From contig JAKQNV010000175.1 of assembly GCA_029565595.1 (NCBI GenBank), positions 1-32,126 of the forward strand: 32,126 bases of DNA, given 5' to 3'. Below, in pieces: positions 16,268 to 23,797 of this stretch (the first letter of the stretch is position 1; every line of letters begins with the position of its first letter). The position numbers were made by a program, and so were the translations under genes. The notes beneath the pieces are model-generated. The model saw only the letters and a list, made by a program, of their open reading frames with translations. It did no database searches and was not told where the DNA came from. The DNA comes from Candidatus Cloacimonadota bacterium. GTDB lineage: Bacteria; Cloacimonadota; Cloacimonadia; Cloacimonadales; Cloacimonadaceae.

Positions 16268-17148
16268 GTCTCGATGTCCGGGATTGAGAGAACCTCCAAC
16301 GTGTTAAAGGCATCCAGATCCATTTCTGTAAGGACCTGGTCGTCATCCGAAAGATGCACGCGCTTGTTGAGGACATCGGTTTTGAAGACATACATCCGCT
16401 TTCCCTTGAGATTCACACAGGTACCCAGCAAAGGGAAGCCGCGGCCTTCTTCCACATAGAAATCCTCTTCAAAATTCAGGCAGCACAAGAGCCTGCCGCA
16501 GGGACCGGAGATCTTGGCCAGATTGCCTGTCAGGTTCTGATCCTTGGCCATCTTGATAGTTACCTGGTTGAAGCGCTTGAGGAAGTTGCCGCAGCAGTAT
16601 TGGATCCCGCACATCCCAAAACCTCCGAGGCGCCTGGCTTCGTCTCGGCCGGTCGTCTGATGGAGTTCGATCCGGGTACGGAAAACGTTGGCCAATTCCC
16701 GCACAAAGACGCGGAAATCGATCCTGCCCTCGGCGGTGAAAAAGAAGGTGAGTTTGTTGCCGTCAAATTGGTAAACGGTCTCGATGAGTTTCATAGAGAA
16801 AGGATACTTGGCGAGTATGTCGGCGAAGGTTTTGGCGGCTTTTTCCTCGCTTTCGGGGAGGTTGCGCATCTTTTCGATGTCCTCATCGGAAGCCAGACGG
16901 CGGATTCTGTATACACGGCCGCCCGGAGGCGAAGGAGGCAGAATTTCCTCCCTGCTGACGCTGAGATGGGTCACCTGGGCGATATCCTCGCCGCGTTCCA
17001 CTTCGACAATGATCAGGTCTTCCGGACTGATGGGCAGGTTGTGGGGATTTTGATAGTATCCCAGCCTGCCGGTGCGGAATTCCACTTCTATGTAATCTTG
17101 CATTCGTTCTCCAGATTGAGCCTGCCCGCTGGTGCTTCCCCCGTTCAT
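16261..17148 (-). CDS. ricT: PSP1-domain protein, RicT (YaaT) family
   Basis: This 295-residue protein carries the PSP1 domain in its second half. Its diagnostic cysteine pattern GMCGIQYCCGNFL followed by ISGPCGRLLCCLNFE is seen in RicT/YaaT homologues. In Bacillus this protein works with RicA and RicF, with a flavin and iron-sulfur clusters, to influence RNA maturation; no RicA or RicF gene is visible here. Two starts are possible. The ATG at 17148 overlaps the upstream stop as ATGA and has GGGGAGGGG before it. The ATG at 17103 (MQDYIEVEF) matches the start of many homologues and has GGAG before it. I keep the first. It is flanked by the GlmU-like gene and rlmN with overlaps on both sides. 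Confidence 0.85.
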   Translation of the reverse strand: MNGGSTSGQAQSGERMQDYIEVEFRTGRLGYYQNPHNLPISPEDLIIVEVERGEDIAQVTHLSVSREEILPPSPPGGRVYRIRRLASDEDIEKMRNLPESEEKAAKTFADILAKYPFSMKLIETVYQFDGNKLTFFFTAEGRIDFRVFVRELANVFRTRIELHQTTGRDEARRLGGFGMCGIQYCCGNFLKRFNQVTIKMAKDQNLTGNLAKISGPCGRLLCCLNFEEDFYVEEGRGFPLLGTCVNLKGKRMYVFKTDVLNKRVHLSDDDQVLTEMDLDAFNTLEVLSIPDIETC

Positions 17149-18350
17149 TCGCCCCTCCCCAATTCTGACCAGAGCCTTTTGTAAATGGCTTCCTCAGCGG
17201 ATGTGAAGGCCAGTTTGCGCCTGTTCTTGACCAGCACCGCGGTCTGGCAGAACGCCTCAAACCTGTAAATTTCTAGGTTGCCGGCCATGCCCCAGGAAAA
17301 ATCGGGAATGAAGTCCGAGATGAGAGCTGAGCCCCAGAGATTGGATCCCACTCCGATCACGCAACCGGTATTGATGCTGGTGTTGATACCCAGTTTGACG
17401 TGGTCACCGATCAGGGCACCCAGGAACATCGTTCCGGAATCGATCTTGCCGCGGGTTGGGTAGGAGTATAAGGAAACGTTTTTGTAGGTGTTCTTGAGGT
17501 CGCTGTTGTTGGTATCGGCGCCGATATTGACCCATTCGCCCACGTAACTGTGACCCAGGAAACCGTCGTGCTGTTTATTCGAATAGGCCTGGAAAATGCT
17601 CCCCTCCACTTCACCGCCTACCTTGCAGACGGCACCGATCGAAGAGGGGCCGTAGAGCTTGGCGCCCACTTTGATCAGGCTGTTTTTACCAATGTAAACA
17701 GGTCCGGTGAGAACTGCGTTGGGCAGGATCTTCACGCCTTCGTCCAATATTATGGGGCCATATGAAGCGTCCAAAACTACGCCGGGCTTGAGTTCCACTC
17801 CCTCGGCGATCCAGATCTGGTAAGGATTGAGGGCCGTCACACCGGGTTCGGTTTCGAAGTAATTGTCCTTGTCTCCGAAAAAGCGGTCAAAATCGTAGCG
17901 GAGCAGGCGATCGTTGTCGTGGATGAGGTCGCTAAGGTTTATATAGCAATCCAGGTCGCAAGGCACTGCTTCGCATCCCGCTTCCGCAGGTGTTGTGGGT
18001 ATTCCGGGAAGGTTTTGCGTGGGACGAAATGCCAGCAGAATATCTGAGTTGACCAGCGCCTGGCCTGGCTTCAAGCCTTGGACCAGCCGGATGGCTTCGT
18101 CAGTGACCATCAGCCGGGAATTCACACACAGTTCTCCCCCCTCCGGACCGCGATTGACCTGCCATTCGGGATGTCTCTCCCGGTAAAGATCTGCCAACCG
18201 GTCTTCGATCCAAAGGGAATCTTCTTCCCCGCCAAACAAGGCTTGCAGCCTCTGGCGCAGTTTCAGGATACCGCAGCGCAGATCGCCCACGCTTCTGGTA
18301 AGCGCCAGGGGATAAAAACTTGAGACCGAGGAGTCGTCAAAAACGATCAT
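17145..18350 (-). CDS. GlmU-like sugar-1-phosphate nucleotidyltransferase/acetyltransferase (alternative bacterial GlmU type)
   Basis: This 401-residue protein starts with IVFDDSSVSSFYPLALTRSVGDLRCGIL, the typical opening of the alternative GlmU family found in Bacteroidetes and relatives in place of the LAAGxGTRM motif. The second half (about residues 180-340) is a left-handed beta-helix of hexapeptide repeats (IWIAEGVELKPGVVL, PVYIGKNSLIKVGAKL, HSYVGEWVNIGADTNNSDL, IGDHVKLGINTSIN). The expected role is making UDP-N-acetylglucosamine for peptidoglycan and LPS, consistent with the neighbouring PBP gene upstream in the run. The exact substrate is inferred from family. AGGAGCAGG precedes the ATG. 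The stop overlaps ricT. Confidence 0.85.
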   Translation of the reverse strand: MIVFDDSSVSSFYPLALTRSVGDLRCGILKLRQRLQALFGGEEDSLWIEDRLADLYRERHPEWQVNRGPEGGELCVNSRLMVTDEAIRLVQGLKPGQALVNSDILLAFRPTQNLPGIPTTPAEAGCEAVPCDLDCYINLSDLIHDNDRLLRYDFDRFFGDKDNYFETEPGVTALNPYQIWIAEGVELKPGVVLDASYGPIILDEGVKILPNAVLTGPVYIGKNSLIKVGAKLYGPSSIGAVCKVGGEVEGSIFQAYSNKQHDGFLGHSYVGEWVNIGADTNNSDLKNTYKNVSLYSYPTRGKIDSGTMFLGALIGDHVKLGINTSINTGCVIGVGSNLWGSALISDFIPDFSWGMAGNLEIYRFEAFCQTAVLVKNRRKLAFTSAEEAIYKRLWSELGRGE

Positions 18351-18392
18351 TTCCTGCTCCTGCCTGCATTCCGGAACATTCTCTGAATCAGG

Positions 18393-20453
18393 TCAGTCCT
18401 GTTCATATTTGTCCTGAAATCCGTATCCGGTGGGATAGAAATTATAGCGCAGGGAATCGGACACAGCTGGCGGGACCGTCCCTTGGATAAAGACTTCCGG
18501 GATGCCGCCTTCGCTTACTGAGAAGCCGGTGCGCGGATTGATGTTCTGATGGATAATGTCATCCGGAACGGAGAAATTGTATCGGGCATCGTTGGCTCCG
18601 GGCGTGCGTCCGTTGTTGTCCAGGCGGATGGCCTTGGTCATGATCGGGCCCCAGATATTGACGGCGTTGGCGGTTCCGGTCTTGATGCGGCTGTTGTCGA
18701 ATCCGGTCCAGATGCCCAGAGTGAAGGCCTTGTTGAAACCGATGAACCAGGAATCGTTGTAATCCTCGCTGGTACCTGTTTTACCCGCGTTTTGCCAGAA
18801 ATAACCGTTTCGTGAGCCGGCGCCCGTTCCGGAAGCGGTGACCGATTGCATCATGCTGGTCATGATGTAGGCCACTTCGGGGGAGCAAACCTTGTGCCTC
18901 TGGACTGCGGAGCGCTCCAGCACGTTGCCTTTGGTGTCCTCGACCTTGGTGATGAAGATCGGTTGGGTGCGCGTTCCTCCGTTGGGAAAGGTCGTGAAGC
19001 CGGAGATAAGGTTGATGGGAACGACCTCATGGCTGCCCAGGGCGGCGCTGAGATCTTCGACCTTGCGGTTGAGCCCGAAACGGCGGAAACCGTCGTTCAT
19101 GGCTGGAATTCCGATATCCTGCGCGCATTTGACAGCCCAAACGTTATAAGACCATTAGATGGCCACCCGCATCCGCGTCAGGCCGTTGTAGGCGCGGTTG
19201 TAATTGTGCGGGGTCCAATCCCCGAGCGTGATCGGAGCGTCATTTATTACCGTTGCCGGCGTGTAGCCCTTTTCCACCGCAATAGTATAATACACCGGCT
19301 TGATCGAGGAACCGGGCTGCCGGCGAGCCTGGGTCATCCGGTTGAATTTGCTGTGCTCGAAGCTGCGCCCGCCAATCAGGGCGCGTACATAACCCGTCTT
19401 GTTCTCCATCAGCACAAGCCCGCCCTGGATGTACTTGGTATCCACATCCTGCGCGTTGCCTGGCAAGTCGGAGAATTTATTGGGATATCCGCCGCTGTGC
19501 TCGATCCTCGAGAGATAACGGTTGAGCGTGGAATCCGCATAGGACGAGAGTTCCGAATCGAGGGTGGTGTAGATCTTCAACCCGCCTTCGAACAGTTTCT
19601 CTGTGCCGTATTTACTTTCCAGATACTGGCGGATGTGCTCGATGAAGTAATCGGAGGCGAAACTGCCGTAACTCATGCCCTTCTTGGAATTCACCGGGCT
19701 GTTGACTGCCGCGATGTATTCCTCTTCCGATATCTTTCTCGCCTTGTACATGCGCTCCAAAACGTAATCCCGCCTCACTTTGGCGCGATCGGGATGCTCG
19801 AGGGGATCGTAGTAGTTCGGACGCTGGATCATGCCCACGATCATGGCCGATTCGGCAATGGACAGGTCGCGGGCGTGTTTGTTGAAGTAATATAGGGAAG
19901 CGGTCTCCACGCCATGGTTTTGCTCGCCCCAGAATATCTTGTTGAAATAGATCTCCAGGATCTCGTCCTTGGTAAAGGACGCCTCGATACGGATCGCCAG
20001 GACGATCTCCCGCATCTTGCGGGAAACTTTTTTATCCAGAGTCAGGAACATGTTGCGCGCCATCTGCTGGGTGATGGTACTGGCCCCCTGCGAGAAATCC
20101 ATCGATTTGACGTCGATGAGGACTGATCTGATGATGCTGAAGGGATCCACACCAAAATGGTGGTAAAAACGCTTGTCTTCCGTCACCAGCAAGGCGTCGA
20201 TCAGATGCGGGGGAAGTTCCTTCAGCGAGACCAGCTTGCGTTTCTCAAAGGCAAAGAGATAGATGATCCGCCCAGTGCGGTCATAGACTTCGCTGCCGGT
20301 GCGCAAAGTGTAATTTTTCAGTTCGCTGGTGGGCGGCAGGTCATCCTGATAAAACCAGAACGTCCCGATAAACACCCCCAGCAGGACGCAGAAGATGATC
20401 CCGATCCACGTCCAGGTCTTTTTATGCTTCGGTTTTCCGATTGCTTGCAACAT
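18393..20453 (-). pseudogene. Class A penicillin-binding protein (PBP1A type), interrupted by one in-frame TAA
   Basis: Class A PBPs polymerise glycan strands and crosslink peptides at the inner membrane. From the ATG at 20453 the frame encodes an N-terminal TM helix (IGIIFCVLLGVFIGTFWFY). The glycosyltransferase domain follows (EDKRFYHHFGVDP; GASTITQQMARN; ILEIYFNKIFWG). The transpeptidase domain has SSIK with the nucleophile S382, and KTGTSED with K558. At codon 433 (bases 19155-19157) a TAA stops translation (VAI-stop-WSYNVWAVK), two codons before the second transpeptidase motif SYN at 435-437. The frame then continues without shift for another 253 residues to TGA at 18393. The ORF track therefore shows it as two pieces (19155-20456 and 18393-19100). 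This is either a recent nonsense mutation, an assembly error or an unusual readthrough. The first piece alone would retain the glycosyltransferase. Confidence 0.85.
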
Positions 20454-20976
20454 CAATTATCTCGGTATTGTCATATTTCTTTTGGGCCAAAAGCAGGATC
20501 CAAGCGGTTAGAATCCCACTGAGCAAACCTAAAAAAAGCAGGATTGGTGTCAATACAAAAACACGGGTGCCCGGCAACACGACCTGCCTGACCAGAACCA
20601 GCTGGGCCAGATTGTGGGCCAAAGCCCCGCAAACGCTCACTCCGTACATGCTCAAGCCCAACCTCAGGTTGTAGGCCGCCCACATGGCCAGCACTGCCGC
20701 GAGCCCGCCTCCCAGCGAGAGAAGTGTGGCCGGTGTCAGCAAAGTGAAGGTTGCTGCACCGCCGACAATTGATTTGGTGATATTGACCGCCACTGCCTCC
20801 CATGGCTTGCGAATGCTGACCAAATACATGACTATTATATTGGACAGGCCCAGCCGGATGAAAGGTACAGGCAGCGTCCTCATGATCAGGCTTTCCACGA
20901 TATGGATGCTGCAGGCGGTGGCCGTCAGGAAGGCCAAAAACAAGAGTGGCTTGGTTTTGGGAACAGTCACGCTCAT
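20422..20976 (-). CDS. Gx-transporter/heptaprenyl diphosphate synthase component I-like membrane protein
   Basis: This 184-residue protein has about five membrane segments. It has the family-typical opening LLFLAFLTATACSIHIVESLI, followed by PFIRLGLSNIIVMYLV, the glycine-rich LLSLGGGLAAVLAMW and VSVCGALAHNLAQLVL. This matches the family annotated as Gx transporter or heptaprenyl diphosphate synthase component I, whose exact function is unsettled. GGAGGG precedes the ATG. The 3' end overlaps the PBP start by 32 bases, which suggests translational coupling. A link to lipid-carrier or small-molecule uptake is inferred from family names only. Confidence 0.8.
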   Translation of the reverse strand: MSVTVPKTKPLLFLAFLTATACSIHIVESLIMRTLPVPFIRLGLSNIIVMYLVSIRKPWEAVAVNITKSIVGGAATFTLLTPATLLSLGGGLAAVLAMWAAYNLRLGLSMYGVSVCGALAHNLAQLVLVRQVVLPGTRVFVLTPILLFLGLLSGILTAWILLLAQKKYDNTEIIDVASNRKTEA

Positions 20977-20989
20977 CGATCCCTCCAGA

Positions 20990-21715
20990 TCAGGCGACCT
21001 GGACCAGGAATTTCCGGATCAGGGGATGTTCCTCTTTGTACATATCTTTCAGCGGGCCGTAATAAAGAGACCTGCCATCCTCCAGGAACAGCACCCTGTC
21101 GCCGATGTCGCCCAGGTTGCGGATGTCGTGTGTGATGGTGATCGTCGTGGCCTGCACTGATCGAATGATCTGCGTAATGTAATACAGCACCTCGGAGGAG
21201 GTGATCGGATCCAACCCGGAAACGGGTTCGTCGAAAATCATGTAGCGAGGTTCGTAGATCAGCGCCCGGGCGATGCCCACCCGCTTGCGCATTCCACCGC
21301 TGAGTTCCGAGGGATATTTTTCCAATGTCTCTTCCAGACCGACCACTGCAAGGCTGCGTTTGACCTTGTCCAGCACGCTAGCGTAGTCTTTTTCGCCCCG
21401 CTCATACAAGGGCAGCGCCACATTCTGGAAGACAGTGAAGGAATCCAGGAGCGCCGCGTTCTGGAAGACCATGGCGAAATCGTGCTTGTGGTCTGATTGC
21501 GTGTGGTTTTTCCCGCTGTAGACATCCGCGCCGTCCACTCGCACGATACCCTGGTCAGGCGTGTAAAAACCCATCAGGGACTTGATCAGGACGGTTTTGC
21601 CAGAACCGCTGCGGCCCAGGATGATCAGGTTTTGCTCTTCTTCCAGGGTAAAATTTATATCCTGCAGGATCAATCGCCTGCCGATGCTAAGCTGCAGGTT
21701 TTTTACTTCGATCAC
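20990..21715 (-). CDS. ABC transporter ATP-binding protein, MlaF/Ttg2A-like
   Basis: This 241-residue ATPase starts at GTG (MIEVKNLQLSIG). It has Walker A GRSGSGKT, Q-loop MVFQNAALLDSFTVFQNV, signature LSGGMRKRVGIARAL, Walker B MIFDEPVSGLDP and an H-loop histidine in ITHDI. The SGGMRKR signature and the ALLDSFTVFQNV segment are typical of MlaF-like ATPases, which drive phospholipid transport between membranes with MlaE permease and MlaD (MCE) partners. Neither partner gene is in the window, so it is either an orphan or partnered elsewhere. It overlaps the VanZ-like gene end by 29 bases and is followed after 13 bases by the Gx-transporter-like gene. Confidence 0.85.
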   Translation of the reverse strand: MIEVKNLQLSIGRRLILQDINFTLEEEQNLIILGRSGSGKTVLIKSLMGFYTPDQGIVRVDGADVYSGKNHTQSDHKHDFAMVFQNAALLDSFTVFQNVALPLYERGEKDYASVLDKVKRSLAVVGLEETLEKYPSELSGGMRKRVGIARALIYEPRYMIFDEPVSGLDPITSSEVLYYITQIIRSVQATTITITHDIRNLGDIGDRVLFLEDGRSLYYGPLKDMYKEEHPLIRKFLVQVA

Positions 21716-22097
21716 GGTACATCCAGTAACCCGCGCAGCCCAGGCCCAGCCCAGCGGCGTTGGCCAGAAAGTCCCACAGGCTCACCGATCTGAACGGCAC
21801 AAAGCGCTGATGCCATTCGTCAAGGGCGGCGCTGAGCAGCAGTATTATGTACACAATGACCACCACTCCGGGCTTTTTCCTCATACTTATCAAACAGCGG
21901 TTGACCAGAAGGCCGAGGATCAGGTACTGCCCCAGGTGGCCGAGTTTGTCCCAGCCGAAGATCTTGACGGAGGGCAGCTGCTGCAGCGGGATGGAAGAGA
22001 CGGTCCAGATGGCTGCCAACCAGACAACAGTAATGATGTAAACCAGATAATCCCTGTCCAGGCCTTTATCTTGGGAATGGGCTTCAGTCTTCCGCAT
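21687..22097 (-). CDS. VanZ-like family membrane protein
   Basis: This 136-residue protein has about four TM segments and the VanZ-like signatures DKLGHLGQYLILGLL and SAALDEWHQRFVPFRSVSLWDFLANAAG. The name comes from a teicoplanin-resistance accessory protein, but most members, including this type, are of unknown function and are not resistance determinants. It starts with an ATG inside the 3' end of the CNNM-type gene and ends inside the MlaF-like gene, so it is tightly embedded in the operon. Confidence 0.85.
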   Translation of the reverse strand: MRKTEAHSQDKGLDRDYLVYIITVVWLAAIWTVSSIPLQQLPSVKIFGWDKLGHLGQYLILGLLVNRCLISMRKKPGVVVIVYIILLLSAALDEWHQRFVPFRSVSLWDFLANAAGLGLGCAGYWMYRDRSKKPAA

Positions 22098-23346
22098 CGA
22101 GTTTTCTGACCTGGACGACCTTGATCCGTCTGCCGTCGCTATCCAGGATCTTCAGTTCCAATGCGTTTTCCAGGATGAAATTTTCTCCGGTGGCGGGAAC
22201 GTGGTTGAACTGCGAAAGCAAGAATTCCGCGATGTTGTCGAAATCGTCAGTGTCGATGTCCGAACCGAATTCCTGGTTGAACTGGCGGATGTTGCAAATT
22301 CCCTGCACCAGGAAAGTCGCGTCGTCCTGTTGAGTGATCTCCGGGACTTCCTCATTGTCGTATTCGTCGCGGATGTCGCCGACGATCTCTTCCAGGATGT
22401 CTTCCAACGTTATGATCCCGGAGGTTCCGCCGTATTCGTCAACCACGACGGCCATCTGCAGTTTTTTCATCTTGAATTGGTTGAGCAGATTTTCGACCTT
22501 CATGTTCTCGGTAACGAACCAGGCTGGCCGCATCAGCTCCGGGATCTTCTTTTTCTCCGGAAAAAGCAGCAGATCCTTGACATACAGGATGCCGCGGATG
22601 TCGTCGATCGTCTCGCTGTAAACCGGAATGCGGGAATGACCGCTGGACACGATCAGGTCGCGCAGTTCCTCCAGCGACTTGTTTTGCTCGATGGCGGTCA
22701 CCTTGACCCGGGGAACGTAGATCTCCGTCAATTCGGCTTCCCGGAAGCGGAAAAGTCCAGCTAGCATCTGTTTTTCATGCTCGTCCAAACTGTGTTTCGA
22801 GGTTTCCGACTGGATCAGGTTGTGCAATTCCTCAGCCGTGAGTTTGGCTGTCATGTGCTTGTCCGAAGTCTGCTTGCGCGATATGAGCAGGGTCAGCCTT
22901 TCGATCAGCCACACTATGGGAAACAACACCGTCTTGATGGCCAGAAGGGGCAGGCTGGTCACCTGGGCAAAGACGTTTGCCGTGGCCAGGGCGATCAGTT
23001 TGGGTGTGATCTCTCCCAGGATCAACACCACCGCTGTGGTAATGAGGACCTGCAGGGTCAAAGCCGCGGAGGCGTCGGTTCCCGATCTCTCTGCCATGCG
23101 CAGAGCGATCAAAGCCGCCAGCGAAGAGATCGCCATGTTGACGAATGTGTTGCCCAAAAGCACCGTGATCAGCAGGCGCCTGGGCTGCATCAGCAGGTTG
23201 AGGATCCTTCTCGCGCCGCTGGTTTTGCTGTTTTCCAGTTTTTTGAGATATATGCGGGAAAGCGAGAAAAATGCGGTTTCCGAACCCGAAAAGAAAGCGG
23301 AGAGTAGCAGCAGGATGATGAGTATTAACGCTGAGTTGTCATCCAC
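22084..23346 (-). CDS. CNNM/CorC-type (HlyC/hemolysin-like) membrane protein with CBS pair
   Basis: This 420-residue protein starts at GTG (MDDNSALILIILLLLSAFFSGSETAFFSLSR), the conserved opening of the DUF21 membrane domain with about three to four TM helices. A CBS pair follows at about residues 205-325 (EIYVPRVKVTAIE; LMRPAWFVTENMKV; VVDEYGGTSGIITLEDILEEIVGDI). A C-terminal CorC_HlyC domain closes it. Members are implicated in magnesium or cobalt efflux; the hemolysin name is historical. The position next to ybeY is common in many bacteria. The start lies inside the ybeY stop region (8-base overlap). Confidence 0.9.
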   Translation of the reverse strand: MDDNSALILIILLLLSAFFSGSETAFFSLSRIYLKKLENSKTSGARRILNLLMQPRRLLITVLLGNTFVNMAISSLAALIALRMAERSGTDASAALTLQVLITTAVVLILGEITPKLIALATANVFAQVTSLPLLAIKTVLFPIVWLIERLTLLISRKQTSDKHMTAKLTAEELHNLIQSETSKHSLDEHEKQMLAGLFRFREAELTEIYVPRVKVTAIEQNKSLEELRDLIVSSGHSRIPVYSETIDDIRGILYVKDLLLFPEKKKIPELMRPAWFVTENMKVENLLNQFKMKKLQMAVVVDEYGGTSGIITLEDILEEIVGDIRDEYDNEEVPEITQQDDATFLVQGICNIRQFNQEFGSDIDTDDFDNIAEFLLSQFNHVPATGENFILENALELKILDSDGRRIKVVQVRKLDAED

Positions 23347-23797
23347 GTGTGAGTGTACCTTCCATAAGGCGTTTATAGTATATTTCTTTTTCTGACATGG
23401 CTATCTGGTCCGGCTGCCGGATGTGGTCGTAACCGCAGGCGTGCAGCAGGCCATGGATAAAAACTTCCATCAATTCCTGATTCTTTGTCTTTTTTCCCTT
23501 TTGTCTGTCTATCTGTTTTATGTCAATGATAATATCGCAAACCTCAGCGGACTCGGCTGCGCCGTCCGCGGGAAGCGTGTCCGGCCAGGGAAAGCAGAGG
23601 ACGTCGGTCACGGAATCGTCGCCCCGGTACTGGCGGTTATATTTGCGTATCGCTTCGTCGTCGCAGATGAGCAGATTGACCTCATTGCCCTGCCCTGTCC
23701 CCTCGCCGGCAAATACTGCTTCAGCACAAGCTTTGAGCAGGGATTCATCGACAACTGCGGACGTCTCGTTAATAATATTAAGTTCAGAGTGATTCAA
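23339..23797 (-). CDS. ybeY: Endoribonuclease YbeY (rRNA maturation)
   Basis: YbeY is a zinc-dependent endoribonuclease for 16S rRNA 3' maturation and ribosome quality control. The 152-residue frame contains YRGDDSVTDVLCFPWP and the metal site HGLLHACGYDH (H115, H119, H125), exactly as in the family. The start is TTG at 23797, which overlaps the pgpH stop as TTGA; no ATG is available before the conserved part. An internal lysine-rich loop (DRQKGKKTKNQE) is unremarkable. The pgpH-ybeY-corC order is a widely conserved neighbourhood. Confidence 0.94.
   Translation of the reverse strand: MNHSELNIINETSAVVDESLLKACAEAVFAGEGTGQGNEVNLLICDDEAIRKYNRQYRGDDSVTDVLCFPWPDTLPADGAAESAEVCDIIIDIKQIDRQKGKKTKNQELMEVFIHGLLHACGYDHIRQPDQIAMSEKEIYYKRLMEGTLTRG

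Noticed and set aside
19155-19157. Selenocysteine or pyrrolysine recoding at the PBP internal stop
   Set aside because: The codon is TAA, not TGA or TAG, and the position in the family is not a catalytic cysteine or lysine.
18846-19895. 349-aa plus-strand ORF antisense to the PBP gene
   Set aside because: It is a shadow of the PBP coding strand; no recognisable domain and no ribosome binding site of note.
21687-22097. Glycopeptide resistance via VanZ-like protein
   Set aside because: The VanZ-like family is broad and mostly unrelated to resistance; no van genes accompany it.
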